NCBI GenBank assembly: GCA_903928445.1
Contig: CAIYRB010000163.1
Coordinates: 29,654 to 93,653, forward strand
Origin: an uncultured Pseudomonadota bacterium
GTDB taxonomy: Bacteria > Bdellovibrionota_B > Oligoflexia > Oligoflexales > CAIYRB01
DNA: 64,000 nucleotides
Reading direction: 5' to 3'
Made by a program: the position numbers and the translations under genes. This document shows positions 53,706 through 61,518 of this stretch, one piece after another; positions within the stretch are counted from its first letter, which is position 1, and the number at the start of each line of letters is the position of its first letter. A model generated the notes under the pieces. The model was given only the letters and a program-made list of their open reading frames with translations, ran no database searches and was not told the origin of the DNA.

Positions 53706-55019
53706 TTAGTAGATAAAACCAAGGCCGAGATCAATCGAACCCTCTTTGTTTAGGTCATGGTCACCGTAGGCACGCTGACTGGCGCCGAGTTTGGCAAAGA
53801 GGGCACGACTTGCGGCGTAAGCCACACCGACACTGGTGACAAGGCGCTGTGAACGCGGGCTTTTGACGACGTTTGCGGTCGTCTTAAACATGGTGTCGTA
53901 GCTTTCATAGCGAACATAAGGTTCAAGTCGATGCTTCTCGCTCAAGCCGACGAGGCTGGCGATATCATAGCCGCATTCACCCCAGGCGCCACGCGCCGCC
54001 GAGCCGACGGGTGAGCGGTAGACCTGGAGAGCGTTGGAGACCCGGCTGTTGCGTTCCGAAACCAAGTCGGCATGGCCGAGGCTGCCCTGGATGAAGGCAG
54101 CGCTGCCCCGTACTTTGGCGACCTGGAAGGCGGCATGCAGATCGAAGATCTGCACCGGCGCGCTGATATAGCCGCATGGTGCTACTTTGTTTAGGTCGAC
54201 ACTGGCGCAGGTGCGAGCCAAGTCGGGCTGCGGCCGATTGGCCGAGGTGTTGCCGTAGTAATAAGATGCGCCGATGAGCAGGCCGGGGATAGCGGTCACG
54301 TCGGCTCTGACCACGCCGGCCAAACCGGTGCCGGAGATGGTTTCAAAGCGCCCCTGCCGGCCTTTGGCGATCCAATACTGCGAGCTGAATCCGGTCGAGT
54401 CGAGGCCGTTGACGACCTGCAGCTTAAACTGCACGGGCTCGTACTCAGCAGCGAAGCTAGCACCCATCTCCGTCCATTTGCCCGGCAGCATCGAGGTCTC
54501 GGTCTCCGAGCGTTGCACGCCTAGGTAGTCGGTTGGCAGCGAGTATTGCGACAACAGGCCGACGGCGACCTCGACCCGACCGACGGCCAGACTATAGTGT
54601 TCGCCAAAGCTCTTTTTTAGGTTGAACTCTTCGAGCGATACCTCACCGCCCTTGCTGACATCGTTTTGATAATCGCCCGACTCGTCATACTCGAGTTCTT
54701 TGGCGGTGCCGGTTCCACCGTGTTCGAATTCGACCTCGGCGGTAAACTCGACATCGTAGGGTGCGTAGAGTCCGTTTACTTCGACGGTAAAACGACTGGC
54801 ATCAAAGATGAGTCGCGAGTCCTTTTGGGCGCCATGCTTGAGATTGCGATTGGCGCCGTAGTTTAAATAGGAGAACTGCAGATCGCCGTAACCCGATACC
54901 TTGAGTTGGCGAATGTCGGCCGGTGGTGCGGCGGCGACGCGAGGCTCGCTCTCGGCATGCAGGGCCGTTGTGGCGACTGGTAGGAGGAGCAATAGAGACA
55001 GGGCAGGGTAAAAACGCAT
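53706..55019 (-). CDS. Outer-membrane beta-barrel porin-like protein, first gene of an iron-responsive operon
   Basis: A 437-residue protein. The ATG at 55019 starts a signal peptide (MRFYPALSLLLLLPVATTALHAES) preceded by GAGGCC. The mature part begins with SGYGDLQFSYLNY and runs through alternating beta strands (FTVEVNGLYAPYDVEFTAEVEF and similar) to a C-terminal LGLGFIY, as expected of 16-strand porins similar to the phosphate-selective OprO/OprP type. It lacks a plug domain, so it is not a TonB receptor. It stands directly behind the promoter and Fur palindrome at 55090-55139 and is followed by imelysin and di-haem genes. Confidence 0.8.
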   Translation of the reverse strand: MRFYPALSLLLLLPVATTALHAESEPRVAAAPPADIRQLKVSGYGDLQFSYLNYGANRNLKHGAQKDSRLIFDASRFTVEVNGLYAPYDVEFTAEVEFEHGGTGTAKELEYDESGDYQNDVSKGGEVSLEEFNLKKSFGEHYSLAVGRVEVAVGLLSQYSLPTDYLGVQRSETETSMLPGKWTEMGASFAAEYEPVQFKLQVVNGLDSTGFSSQYWIAKGRQGRFETISGTGLAGVVRADVTAIPGLLIGASYYYGNTSANRPQPDLARTCASVDLNKVAPCGYISAPVQIFDLHAAFQVAKVRGSAAFIQGSLGHADLVSERNSRVSNALQVYRSPVGSAARGAWGECGYDIASLVGLSEKHRLEPYVRYESYDTMFKTTANVVKSPRSQRLVTSVGVAYAASRALFAKLGASQRAYGDHDLNKEGSIDLGLGFIY

Positions 55020-55089
55020 GAGGCCTCTTAAACCAGGTAGGAACAGCCGGGCGGTGGGCGCCGACGGCCGCAAGATCCATGTGTGCTGA

Positions 55090-55118
55090 CATATAGCAAA
55101 GGCGGGGTAGGGGGTCAA
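55090..55118 (-). promoter_or_regulatory. Sigma70-like promoter of the iron-responsive operon
   Basis: On the minus strand TTGACC (55118-55113) and TATATG (55095-55090) are separated by exactly 17 bases. Transcription would start near 55083, giving a leader of about 64 bases before the ATG at 55019. Confidence 0.6.
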
Positions 55119-55120
55119 CC

Positions 55121-55141
55121 CAAAAGAGAATGATTCTCAAT
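55121..55141. promoter_or_regulatory. Fur box
   Basis: The perfect palindrome GAGAATGATTCTC (55126-55138) in an AT-rich setting matches most positions of the core of the Fur consensus GATAATGATAATC. It lies 8 bases upstream of the -35 hexamer of the operon promoter. Genes downstream (porin-like, imelysin, di-haem) are typical iron-regulated functions. Confidence 0.7.
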
Positions 55142-55317
55142 TGCAATAAGGCCTAGCTTGGAGGTTGCGGATATCCCTATGGGTTTTAGGGGACGTCCTT
55201 GCACCAATTCGTCGCGGCCCCGGTGCTACGGTGAGCGACCGCATGAATCCAAAGCTAATCTGTATCGATTTCGGAATGTCGTTGTGCTTCGCCAATACTC
55301 AAATTGGCTAATGCCAG

Positions 55318-57174
55318 CTACTGGGCCAGTTTAATGCGCGGACCGGCAAGCTCTTGTTTAATTCGCCTATCGAGGTGCTTGCGAATCTCTTCAGGACTAC
55401 AAATATACACCGCCGCATTCAACTTTACTGCCTCCTTTGGCATTCCGTATACAGCGCAAGTTGCTTCATTCTGCGCAAACGTTTCCGCTCCGCTTTGACG
55501 AAGCTTCAACAAACCTTCGGCTCCGTCGCGCCCCATACCGGTAAGGAGTCCTGCAAATATCTGCCGGCGACAGAGTGCAGCCGAATCAAAAAGAAAATTA
55601 ACGCTGGGCCGATGACTGCTAATGGGAGGTGTATTGCTAACAATGAGGCGAAGCTGTCCTCCGACATTTTTAACACCAATATGATAGTCCCCAAGGGCCG
55701 CATAAAGGTGGCCTTTCTCTATTAAAGAGTCATGCTCCATTCGGCCGAGTGGAAGTCCCGAAGACTTGGACAATCTTTCCGCGAACTCGCTGGCAAAGAC
55801 CGGAGCGATGTGCTGTACCACGAAAACTGCCGGCGACCCATGCGGCAGATTCTTTAGAATCCCAACTAACACCTCTGTGCCGCCCGTACTAGCCCCAAAC
55901 AGGACTAAATCAGGGTGGCCACCTTCTGCCACTTTAACAGCCACCCCGAGATAAGCCTTGGCGACCCGAACCAAATCGACGCCACTGAATGGCTTTAGAA
56001 TCACTTCGCTGCAACCGATCTGCAACGCATCCTCAGCCATTCTGCTATCTGCCAGACCGGAAATAACAATAAATGCGCCTTTATAGCCAATGTCGCGAGC
56101 AGCTTTGCACAGTTCCAAGCCATTCATTCCTGGCATTCGGAAATCGGACATCACAAGCCCGAAGTCGTTCCTTGCTAAGTGGTCCATGGCCTCAGCAGCA
56201 CATGAAGCTGCCAAAACGTCGAATCCTTCTGCGAATAAAAACTCCACCATCATGGTTCTGATATACTCGTCGTCATCTACGACCAAAATCCTTCGCGCCC
56301 CGTGCTTGACACTTTTGATGGCAGGTTCTACGGCAATAGCGCGAGGACTTCGGCTTCCAACCCGGTCCTTATTTGCATAAGTTGCCTGACCAACCGAGAC
56401 CAAATGCGAGCCGGACAATGCACTTGTCTCGCTCACACCAGTACAAAAATGACCAGAAGCGGCCACTCTATTTGAGAGGTGTTCGATAATTTTTTTAACA
56501 TCCTCTGATTCAAAATATATGAGCATATTGCGGCAAATGACATAGTCGTACTTTTCGGCGTCGATTGGCGGCTGCAAAATATTCACAGTTTTAAAACGCA
56601 CATTCGCACGAATGCTAGGCCTTATCGCAAATTCTTTGTCATGAAGTTCTCCAATTTGACTGAGATAGGATGAGAATCGACTCTCAACGCCATCGATTTT
56701 CCTTGCGTCGTAAAGGCCCTGGCGAGCGGTTCGTAAGCTAATCGGATCGATATCACAGCCTTCTATTGCAAAGGTGAAATTCGAATGCGTTCTCCTGAAA
56801 TTTTCAAGGACAGCTGCAATCGAGTAGACCTCCTCGCCAGTTGAACACGCTACAGATAGGACACGAAAAACAGTACTTTCGCTCGTGTCTTTGAATCTCT
56901 CAGAGAGAATCGTCTCAAGCTTTTCAAATGCTCCACCTTCGCGAAACCACCCTGTTGTATGAATTGTGACAGCCGACATTAAGTATGGCATCTCTTCGTC
57001 GTTCGAATCGACTACAACCAGATAATCTTCTAAATTTTGACAGCCCAGCTCTATCATCCGAGTTGCTACATTTTGAACTATGACGCTGTGATGTGTACTA
57101 TTAACCTTTGTGCCCGTAAGTTCACGGGCCAGGTTCATAATAATTTCTGTATCTTCTGCGTCAAAAGTCAGCAT
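55318..57174 (-). CDS. CheR-receiver-CheB fusion (MCP methyltransferase plus methylesterase)
   Basis: A 618-residue protein that joins two opposing chemotaxis-adaptation enzymes. Residues 1-270 are CheR: an N-terminal helical domain, then SVACSTGEEVYS (SAM motif, 107-118) and ICRNMLIYFE (213-222). Residues 293-410 are a receiver with D300/D301, phospho-acceptor D344 (VMSDFRMPGM) and K394. Residues 423-612 are the CheB methylesterase with triad S429 (GASTGGTE), H455 (VVQHIAP) and D550 (GMGRDGAEG). The REC-methylesterase part is a complete CheB, so CheR was fused to its N-terminus. All catalytic residues appear intact. It is the last gene of the operon after cheA, cheW and the MCP; the stop is at 55318 and the start four bases after the MCP stop. 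Confidence 0.93.
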   Translation of the reverse strand: MLTFDAEDTEIIMNLARELTGTKVNSTHHSVIVQNVATRMIELGCQNLEDYLVVVDSNDEEMPYLMSAVTIHTTGWFREGGAFEKLETILSERFKDTSESTVFRVLSVACSTGEEVYSIAAVLENFRRTHSNFTFAIEGCDIDPISLRTARQGLYDARKIDGVESRFSSYLSQIGELHDKEFAIRPSIRANVRFKTVNILQPPIDAEKYDYVICRNMLIYFESEDVKKIIEHLSNRVAASGHFCTGVSETSALSGSHLVSVGQATYANKDRVGSRSPRAIAVEPAIKSVKHGARRILVVDDDEYIRTMMVEFLFAEGFDVLAASCAAEAMDHLARNDFGLVMSDFRMPGMNGLELCKAARDIGYKGAFIVISGLADSRMAEDALQIGCSEVILKPFSGVDLVRVAKAYLGVAVKVAEGGHPDLVLFGASTGGTEVLVGILKNLPHGSPAVFVVQHIAPVFASEFAERLSKSSGLPLGRMEHDSLIEKGHLYAALGDYHIGVKNVGGQLRLIVSNTPPISSHRPSVNFLFDSAALCRRQIFAGLLTGMGRDGAEGLLKLRQSGAETFAQNEATCAVYGMPKEAVKLNAAVYICSPEEIRKHLDRRIKQELAGPRIKLAQ

Positions 57175-57177
57175 TTA

Positions 57178-58869
57178 TTAACCGACCTTCTTTGATTTCA
57201 GTTCGAGACTTTCCTCGTGACCCTCACTGCCTAGAGTTCGACCCTTTCGCCCGAGGATCCGCCGACTCAATTGAGCCGATTTACTCCCACCTTGTTCCAA
57301 TTCGCCGGCTGCGCCTGACACTTTGGATGTATCCTGATTTTCGTCTAAAATGAGTTCCAATTGGGAACGCTTCTTCTTCTTCTTTTCGACGACTTTATCG
57401 ATCTCACTGCCGGTCACGATAAATTTCATGCTTCTATCAACTACCCGTAAGGTTTCAGAAATTTTCATAATTTCCGCACCTAACTTGGCATTGCTTTGTG
57501 CCAATTGATTGGTGGTCGTGGTGGACTGATTCATTTGACTAAGCGCGCCTGAGGTCTGGGAAACCCCCGATTCTTGTTCGCGAGATGCTGCACTAATTTG
57601 ATCAACCTTATCCGAAATTGACTCTACGGACTTCATAATCGAGCTGAAGGCTTTAGACGACAGGTCGCTCGTTCTTTCGCCATCTTGAACTGATTTGGTC
57701 GTGCCTTCGATAATATCTGTCACATGTGTCGCAGATGACCCGAGCAATTCGCGAATTTCGGTTGACGCCTTTCCTGACAGCGTGGCCAAACTCGCTACTT
57801 CATTCGCTACTACCGCAAAGCCTTTACCATGATGTCCCGCTCGTGCCGCCTCGATTGAGGCATTTACTGCCAAAAGCTGAGTCTTAAAGACAACGTCATT
57901 TATGACATTGGTTTTGGCTGCGATATTATCAATGACTTTGACTATTTCCTTAAGGCGGCTGCTTGAGCTTGAAATGGACTTCATTGAGCTTGCCATGTCT
58001 TCCATAACCGCGACACCATCGCGCGCCTCCACTAGCACATCTTTCGACAATTCTGCAGTGACAGATGCATTTCTCGTTGTCTGGCTTAGCATGGCACTAA
58101 TTTGCGTCATCGAACTAACAGATTCCTGAATAGATGCTGATAGATGCGATGACTGCTCAGCGAGGGAGGTCGACACCGAAAGTATTCCCTCAGCCTCGCG
58201 CCTCATAGACTGAGTTGCGCTGCTCATATGCGATTGCACTTTTAAAAGGCTGCCCGAGGTCTTTGACAAAGCGATCATCGTAAAGGTAGCTGCGATCAGA
58301 GAACCTACCAACATCAAAAGTATGATAGTCTCCATGCTATTATGAACGCCTAAAACAAGACTATCATTTGCCTCCTTTGTCACTTTGATGGATGTTTCTG
58401 AAATCCTTTGCGAAAGCAAATCGTAGCTCTTGCGCAGCGGTAGGTACTTAGTTAGAAACACAGTCTGTGCATCCTTCAATTTACCCTTCTTCACTAGGTC
58501 CATAACCTCATCTTCTGCTGGATTCAGCTTCTTCTCGTCTAACTCCCCCAATTCAGCGATCGCAGCCAGGAGTTCAGGGTCTTTCGTTAGCGCAATCATC
58601 TGTTTAAGGGCATCCGCATTTCTATCATCAGATTCCTTCTTCTTTTTGGCCTCCGACTCATCCTTTGGATTGAGTAGATAGCCCTTCATAGCACCACCCA
58701 TTTCAGCAACATAGGCGCGGGAAAGTAGTGCTAGTTCATTGACACGCTCAATGTCGGAATTTGACTCAATCCCCGTCATTGTCTTGTACGCGAACGAAGA
58801 CACTGTCAATGCTAGAGCCAAAAACGGTGTTTGCAGAATCAAAAATCGTTGCTTCAATGTTAAACGCAT
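57178..58869 (-). CDS. Methyl-accepting chemotaxis protein
   Basis: A 563-residue transmembrane chemoreceptor. TM1 is at about residues 8-28, a periplasmic helical (four-helix-bundle-like) sensor with many charged residues (EAKKKKESDDRN) occupies about 30-180, and TM2 is about 183-206 (ILLMLVGSLIAATFTMIAL). No clear HAMP follows. The signalling domain ends in the hairpin tip KTQLLAVNASIEAARAGHHG, where usual Gln/Asn and Glu-Gln positions are Lys/Gln and His-His. The C-terminus is long, Lys-rich (EKKKKKRSQ) and lacks the NWETF tether for CheR. It is in one operon with CheA, CheW and the CheR-CheB fusion. The ligand is unknown. Confidence 0.9.
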   Translation of the reverse strand: MRLTLKQRFLILQTPFLALALTVSSFAYKTMTGIESNSDIERVNELALLSRAYVAEMGGAMKGYLLNPKDESEAKKKKESDDRNADALKQMIALTKDPELLAAIAELGELDEKKLNPAEDEVMDLVKKGKLKDAQTVFLTKYLPLRKSYDLLSQRISETSIKVTKEANDSLVLGVHNSMETIILLMLVGSLIAATFTMIALSKTSGSLLKVQSHMSSATQSMRREAEGILSVSTSLAEQSSHLSASIQESVSSMTQISAMLSQTTRNASVTAELSKDVLVEARDGVAVMEDMASSMKSISSSSSRLKEIVKVIDNIAAKTNVINDVVFKTQLLAVNASIEAARAGHHGKGFAVVANEVASLATLSGKASTEIRELLGSSATHVTDIIEGTTKSVQDGERTSDLSSKAFSSIMKSVESISDKVDQISAASREQESGVSQTSGALSQMNQSTTTTNQLAQSNAKLGAEIMKISETLRVVDRSMKFIVTGSEIDKVVEKKKKKRSQLELILDENQDTSKVSGAAGELEQGGSKSAQLSRRILGRKGRTLGSEGHEESLELKSKKVG

Positions 58870-58926
58870 GGTCCTATCTCCTTTTATTGCTATAGACGTA
58901 TCAAGATGCCTTAGACTTCTGTCATA

Positions 58927-59451
58927 CTATGCTTCCTTGGCCAACATTTTTGATCGTTCAATGTTCGTCAATTCATCATGAGAAAGGACGGCCTTCAAAT
59001 CGATGAGTGTAATCATTTTCTGATCTAGTTTTCCAATGCCGATAATATACTTGGATGGTATCGATGAAACGATGTTAGGGCGCCATTCAACGTCATTCGG
59101 CATGATCACAGAAACGGATGCAATTTGGTCCACAGATGAGGCAATAGCGCCCGACTCCGTCTCAAATACCAATAAGACTGAGCGAATAGCTTTGGGAGCT
59201 TCGATCGAAAATCGGATTCTTAAATCGACAACGCCAATAATTTGACCACGTAGATTGCATACTCCCTTAAACGATGGGACCGTATTCGGCACACTCTTGG
59301 TAGGCAGAACTTCGACAACCTCTCGCACCTCGAGTAGCTTCGCACCATAGTAGTCTTCGCCCAGTGAAAATATGATGTACTTGTTCTCGTCGGCGACATC
59401 GCCTTGAGGATCTATCGGGGATACTGCCTGTAATCGCGACGATTCTTGCAT
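58927..59451 (-). CDS. cheW: CheW coupling protein
   Basis: A 174-residue SH3-like adaptor that links CheA to the chemoreceptor. The ATG at 59451 has AAGGAG seven bases upstream; a GTG at 59466 overlapping the CheA stop is an alternative. The CheW fold runs from YIIFSLGEDYYGAKLLEVREVV, through VPNTVPSFKGVCNLRGQIIGVVDLR (the most conserved block), to KLDQKMITLIDLKAVL. A 20-residue polar N-terminus and a short C-terminal tail are extra. It lies between cheA and the MCP gene. Confidence 0.95.
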   Translation of the reverse strand: MQESSRLQAVSPIDPQGDVADENKYIIFSLGEDYYGAKLLEVREVVEVLPTKSVPNTVPSFKGVCNLRGQIIGVVDLRIRFSIEAPKAIRSVLLVFETESGAIASSVDQIASVSVIMPNDVEWRPNIVSSIPSKYIIGIGKLDQKMITLIDLKAVLSHDELTNIERSKMLAKEA

Positions 59452-59462
59452 ATATGACTCCT

Positions 59463-61283
59463 TCACTTTGCTAACGACGCGTACGATTTAACGATTTGCG
59501 GAAGGTGGATAATCATTGATGGCTCACCACTTGCCAAAATGGTGCCGCCGGAGAATCCAGGAACCTGCGATAATTTGCCCTCAAGTTGTCGCACAACAAT
59601 GGACTGCTGGCCGACAATGCCATCGACTTCCAAAGCAACTGTAGTTGATTGATGGCGGGCAATAATCGCAATCGACTTTTTCTCCGACTGCATACTGTCA
59701 TTCGTGTGGGGCGGCAGGAATGTTGCCAAGCGCTCAACCGGTAGAATTCTACCCCTGAGATTTATAATTCTTCCGCGCTGGGTTGTTCGCTCGATTTGGA
59801 TAGAGGACATATCCACGACTTCTTCTACGTCCTGAACGGGTACCGCATATAACCTGTCCGAAAGGTTTATGACGACAGCATTGAGGATACTTAATGTCGA
59901 GGGTAGATTGATTAGAAATTGTGTGCCATGGCCAAGACGACTCTCTATGGCGATACTACCGCCCAGATCATCGACAGCTCTCTTTACAACATCTAAGCCA
60001 ACGCCTCGCCCAGATACATCTGTCAATTTTTCAGCGGTCGAAAATCCGGGAAGGAAAATCATTTGGTAAATTTCTTCTTTCGACGGCTTAGCACCAGCTG
60101 ACACCAAGCCTCTCTCAATCGCTTTGCTTAGAATTCTCTCCTCATTCAATCCTCGTCCATCGTCAGAAATGCGGATCGACACATTACCTGCGGTCTGTAT
60201 GCCCTCAATTGTAATGATTGCGGTCGCGTCTTTCTCGCTCAGTGCCCGTACTTTAGCGTCTTCGATTCCATGATCTACCGCATTGCGGAGAATATGGACC
60301 AAGGGATCCTTCATTCGCTCAATGACCGTCTTATCTAATTCGACTTCAGTGCCTTTAAGAACGATCTGAATGCTCTTTTTCTGCTGATTTGCTACGTCAC
60401 GACAGACACGCTCCATTCTCTGAAACAGGACGTCTAAAGTCTGCATGCGCAGCGACATCGCTTCCGATTGCAAGTCCTGAATCACTTTGTGGGCGAGACC
60501 AATCGCTTCTATTGACGAGAATTCGTTAACCCTTCCGACGTCCCTAGCGTTGCAAACGATTGCATGTTGAATGGAAAGCTCGCCGATAAGTTGAATGACG
60601 GAATCCAATTTTCTAAGAGAGACACGAATTGTTTCTTCTTGCCTCTGACCTGTCCCTTTTTGTATCTCTAGTGCCGACTTGATAGTGTCTGGCGTCACGA
60701 CACCAGCATCTACTAGCACCTCCCCAAGTCGCCTGGTTTGTAGTTTGACAGCATCCTCTACTTGTTGCGCAGATGCACTGCCAGATTCAATCAAGATGGT
60801 CCCAAGGTCTTTATGGATAGGTCGATTGCTAGCGATAGCTATGTCGCTGCCGGGCTCTTCATCAAATAGCCCAAATCCCAAATCCTCTTGCAATTTATGC
60901 GGAGTTTTGACTTTCAAAAAATCGGACAAGTTTTCTAGAATTTGCTGCGTTGGGAGGACAAATGTCGGTTCATCGCGAAGCTTCTCCACCCAATCACTGA
61001 GCACTTTTTGACATTCCAAAAGAACGGAAATAACGGCCGCATTCGGCTTTATTTCGTCATTTTTCATTCGCGTGATGACATCTTCGGCGCGATGAACCAA
61101 GGCACCAAACTCAATGAGACCAACGCTTTTAGAAGATCCTTTGATGTTGTGAGCAGACCGAAATAAGTCGTCGAGAAGTTCAGTATTTGCAGTATTTTCG
61201 AGTTTAAGGCAGACCGACTCCCATCGCTCCAATGTTTCACTTGCTTCATCGAGAAATGTTGGTAAGAAATCGATGTCAACCAT
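59463..61283 (-). CDS. cheA: CheA histidine kinase with an MshEN-like segment
   Basis: A 606-residue kinase. The P1 (HPt) domain has the phospho-His at H45 (FRSAHNIKGSSKSVG). Instead of a normal P2, residues 156-210 carry two tandem helical half-motifs (DLGTILIESG then RRLGEVLVDAGVVTPDT) like the MshEN domain of type II secretion/pilus ATPases. The dimerisation helices lie at about 215-285, and the HATPase has N-box HILRNAVDHGIED (330-342), G1 SDDGRGL and G2 SGRGVGLDVV. The C-terminal CheW-like domain is at 465-606. No receiver is attached. The gene starts the operon; its stop overlaps the start region of cheW. Confidence 0.93.
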   Translation of the reverse strand: MVDIDFLPTFLDEASETLERWESVCLKLENTANTELLDDLFRSAHNIKGSSKSVGLIEFGALVHRAEDVITRMKNDEIKPNAAVISVLLECQKVLSDWVEKLRDEPTFVLPTQQILENLSDFLKVKTPHKLQEDLGFGLFDEEPGSDIAIASNRPIHKDLGTILIESGSASAQQVEDAVKLQTRRLGEVLVDAGVVTPDTIKSALEIQKGTGQRQEETIRVSLRKLDSVIQLIGELSIQHAIVCNARDVGRVNEFSSIEAIGLAHKVIQDLQSEAMSLRMQTLDVLFQRMERVCRDVANQQKKSIQIVLKGTEVELDKTVIERMKDPLVHILRNAVDHGIEDAKVRALSEKDATAIITIEGIQTAGNVSIRISDDGRGLNEERILSKAIERGLVSAGAKPSKEEIYQMIFLPGFSTAEKLTDVSGRGVGLDVVKRAVDDLGGSIAIESRLGHGTQFLINLPSTLSILNAVVINLSDRLYAVPVQDVEEVVDMSSIQIERTTQRGRIINLRGRILPVERLATFLPPHTNDSMQSEKKSIAIIARHQSTTVALEVDGIVGQQSIVVRQLEGKLSQVPGFSGGTILASGEPSMIIHLPQIVKSYASLAK

Positions 61284-61329
61284 TTATGAATCCGTTCTAT
61301 TGAATGTCGTCTTTTTAGAATGAATGATG

Positions 61330-61391
61330 CCGAAAGGTCCCCGGGTGGCACGGACTCCTTAATAAAGTCTTTCGGACATTTAGCTCTCCTC
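61330..61391 (-). promoter_or_regulatory. Leader of cheA with hairpin and six-codon ORF
   Basis: Upstream of cheA on the minus strand lies GAGGAGAG (61391-61384), then ATG at 61379 opening a six-codon frame (MSERLY) that stops at 61359. An inverted repeat CCGAAAG/CTTTCGG (61375-61369 with 61336-61330) spans the small frame. The remainder of the 61284-61518 gap is AT-rich and contains no gene. Confidence 0.25.
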
Positions 61392-61518
61392 TTTAGCCGT
61401 AATGAGAGATATTTATTTTGGATCTAGGTTCTATGATAAAGCTACTTCACAATAGAAATAATTTGTTGCGATCTATACCAAGTTATGGCAGTCATTCTAG
61501 TCGGTCGAGCCATTGACT

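Noticed and set aside
53706..55019. TonB-dependent receptor in the Fur-box operon
   Set aside because: No plug domain, TonB box or typical length (over 600 residues); the sequence is that of a simple porin-like barrel.
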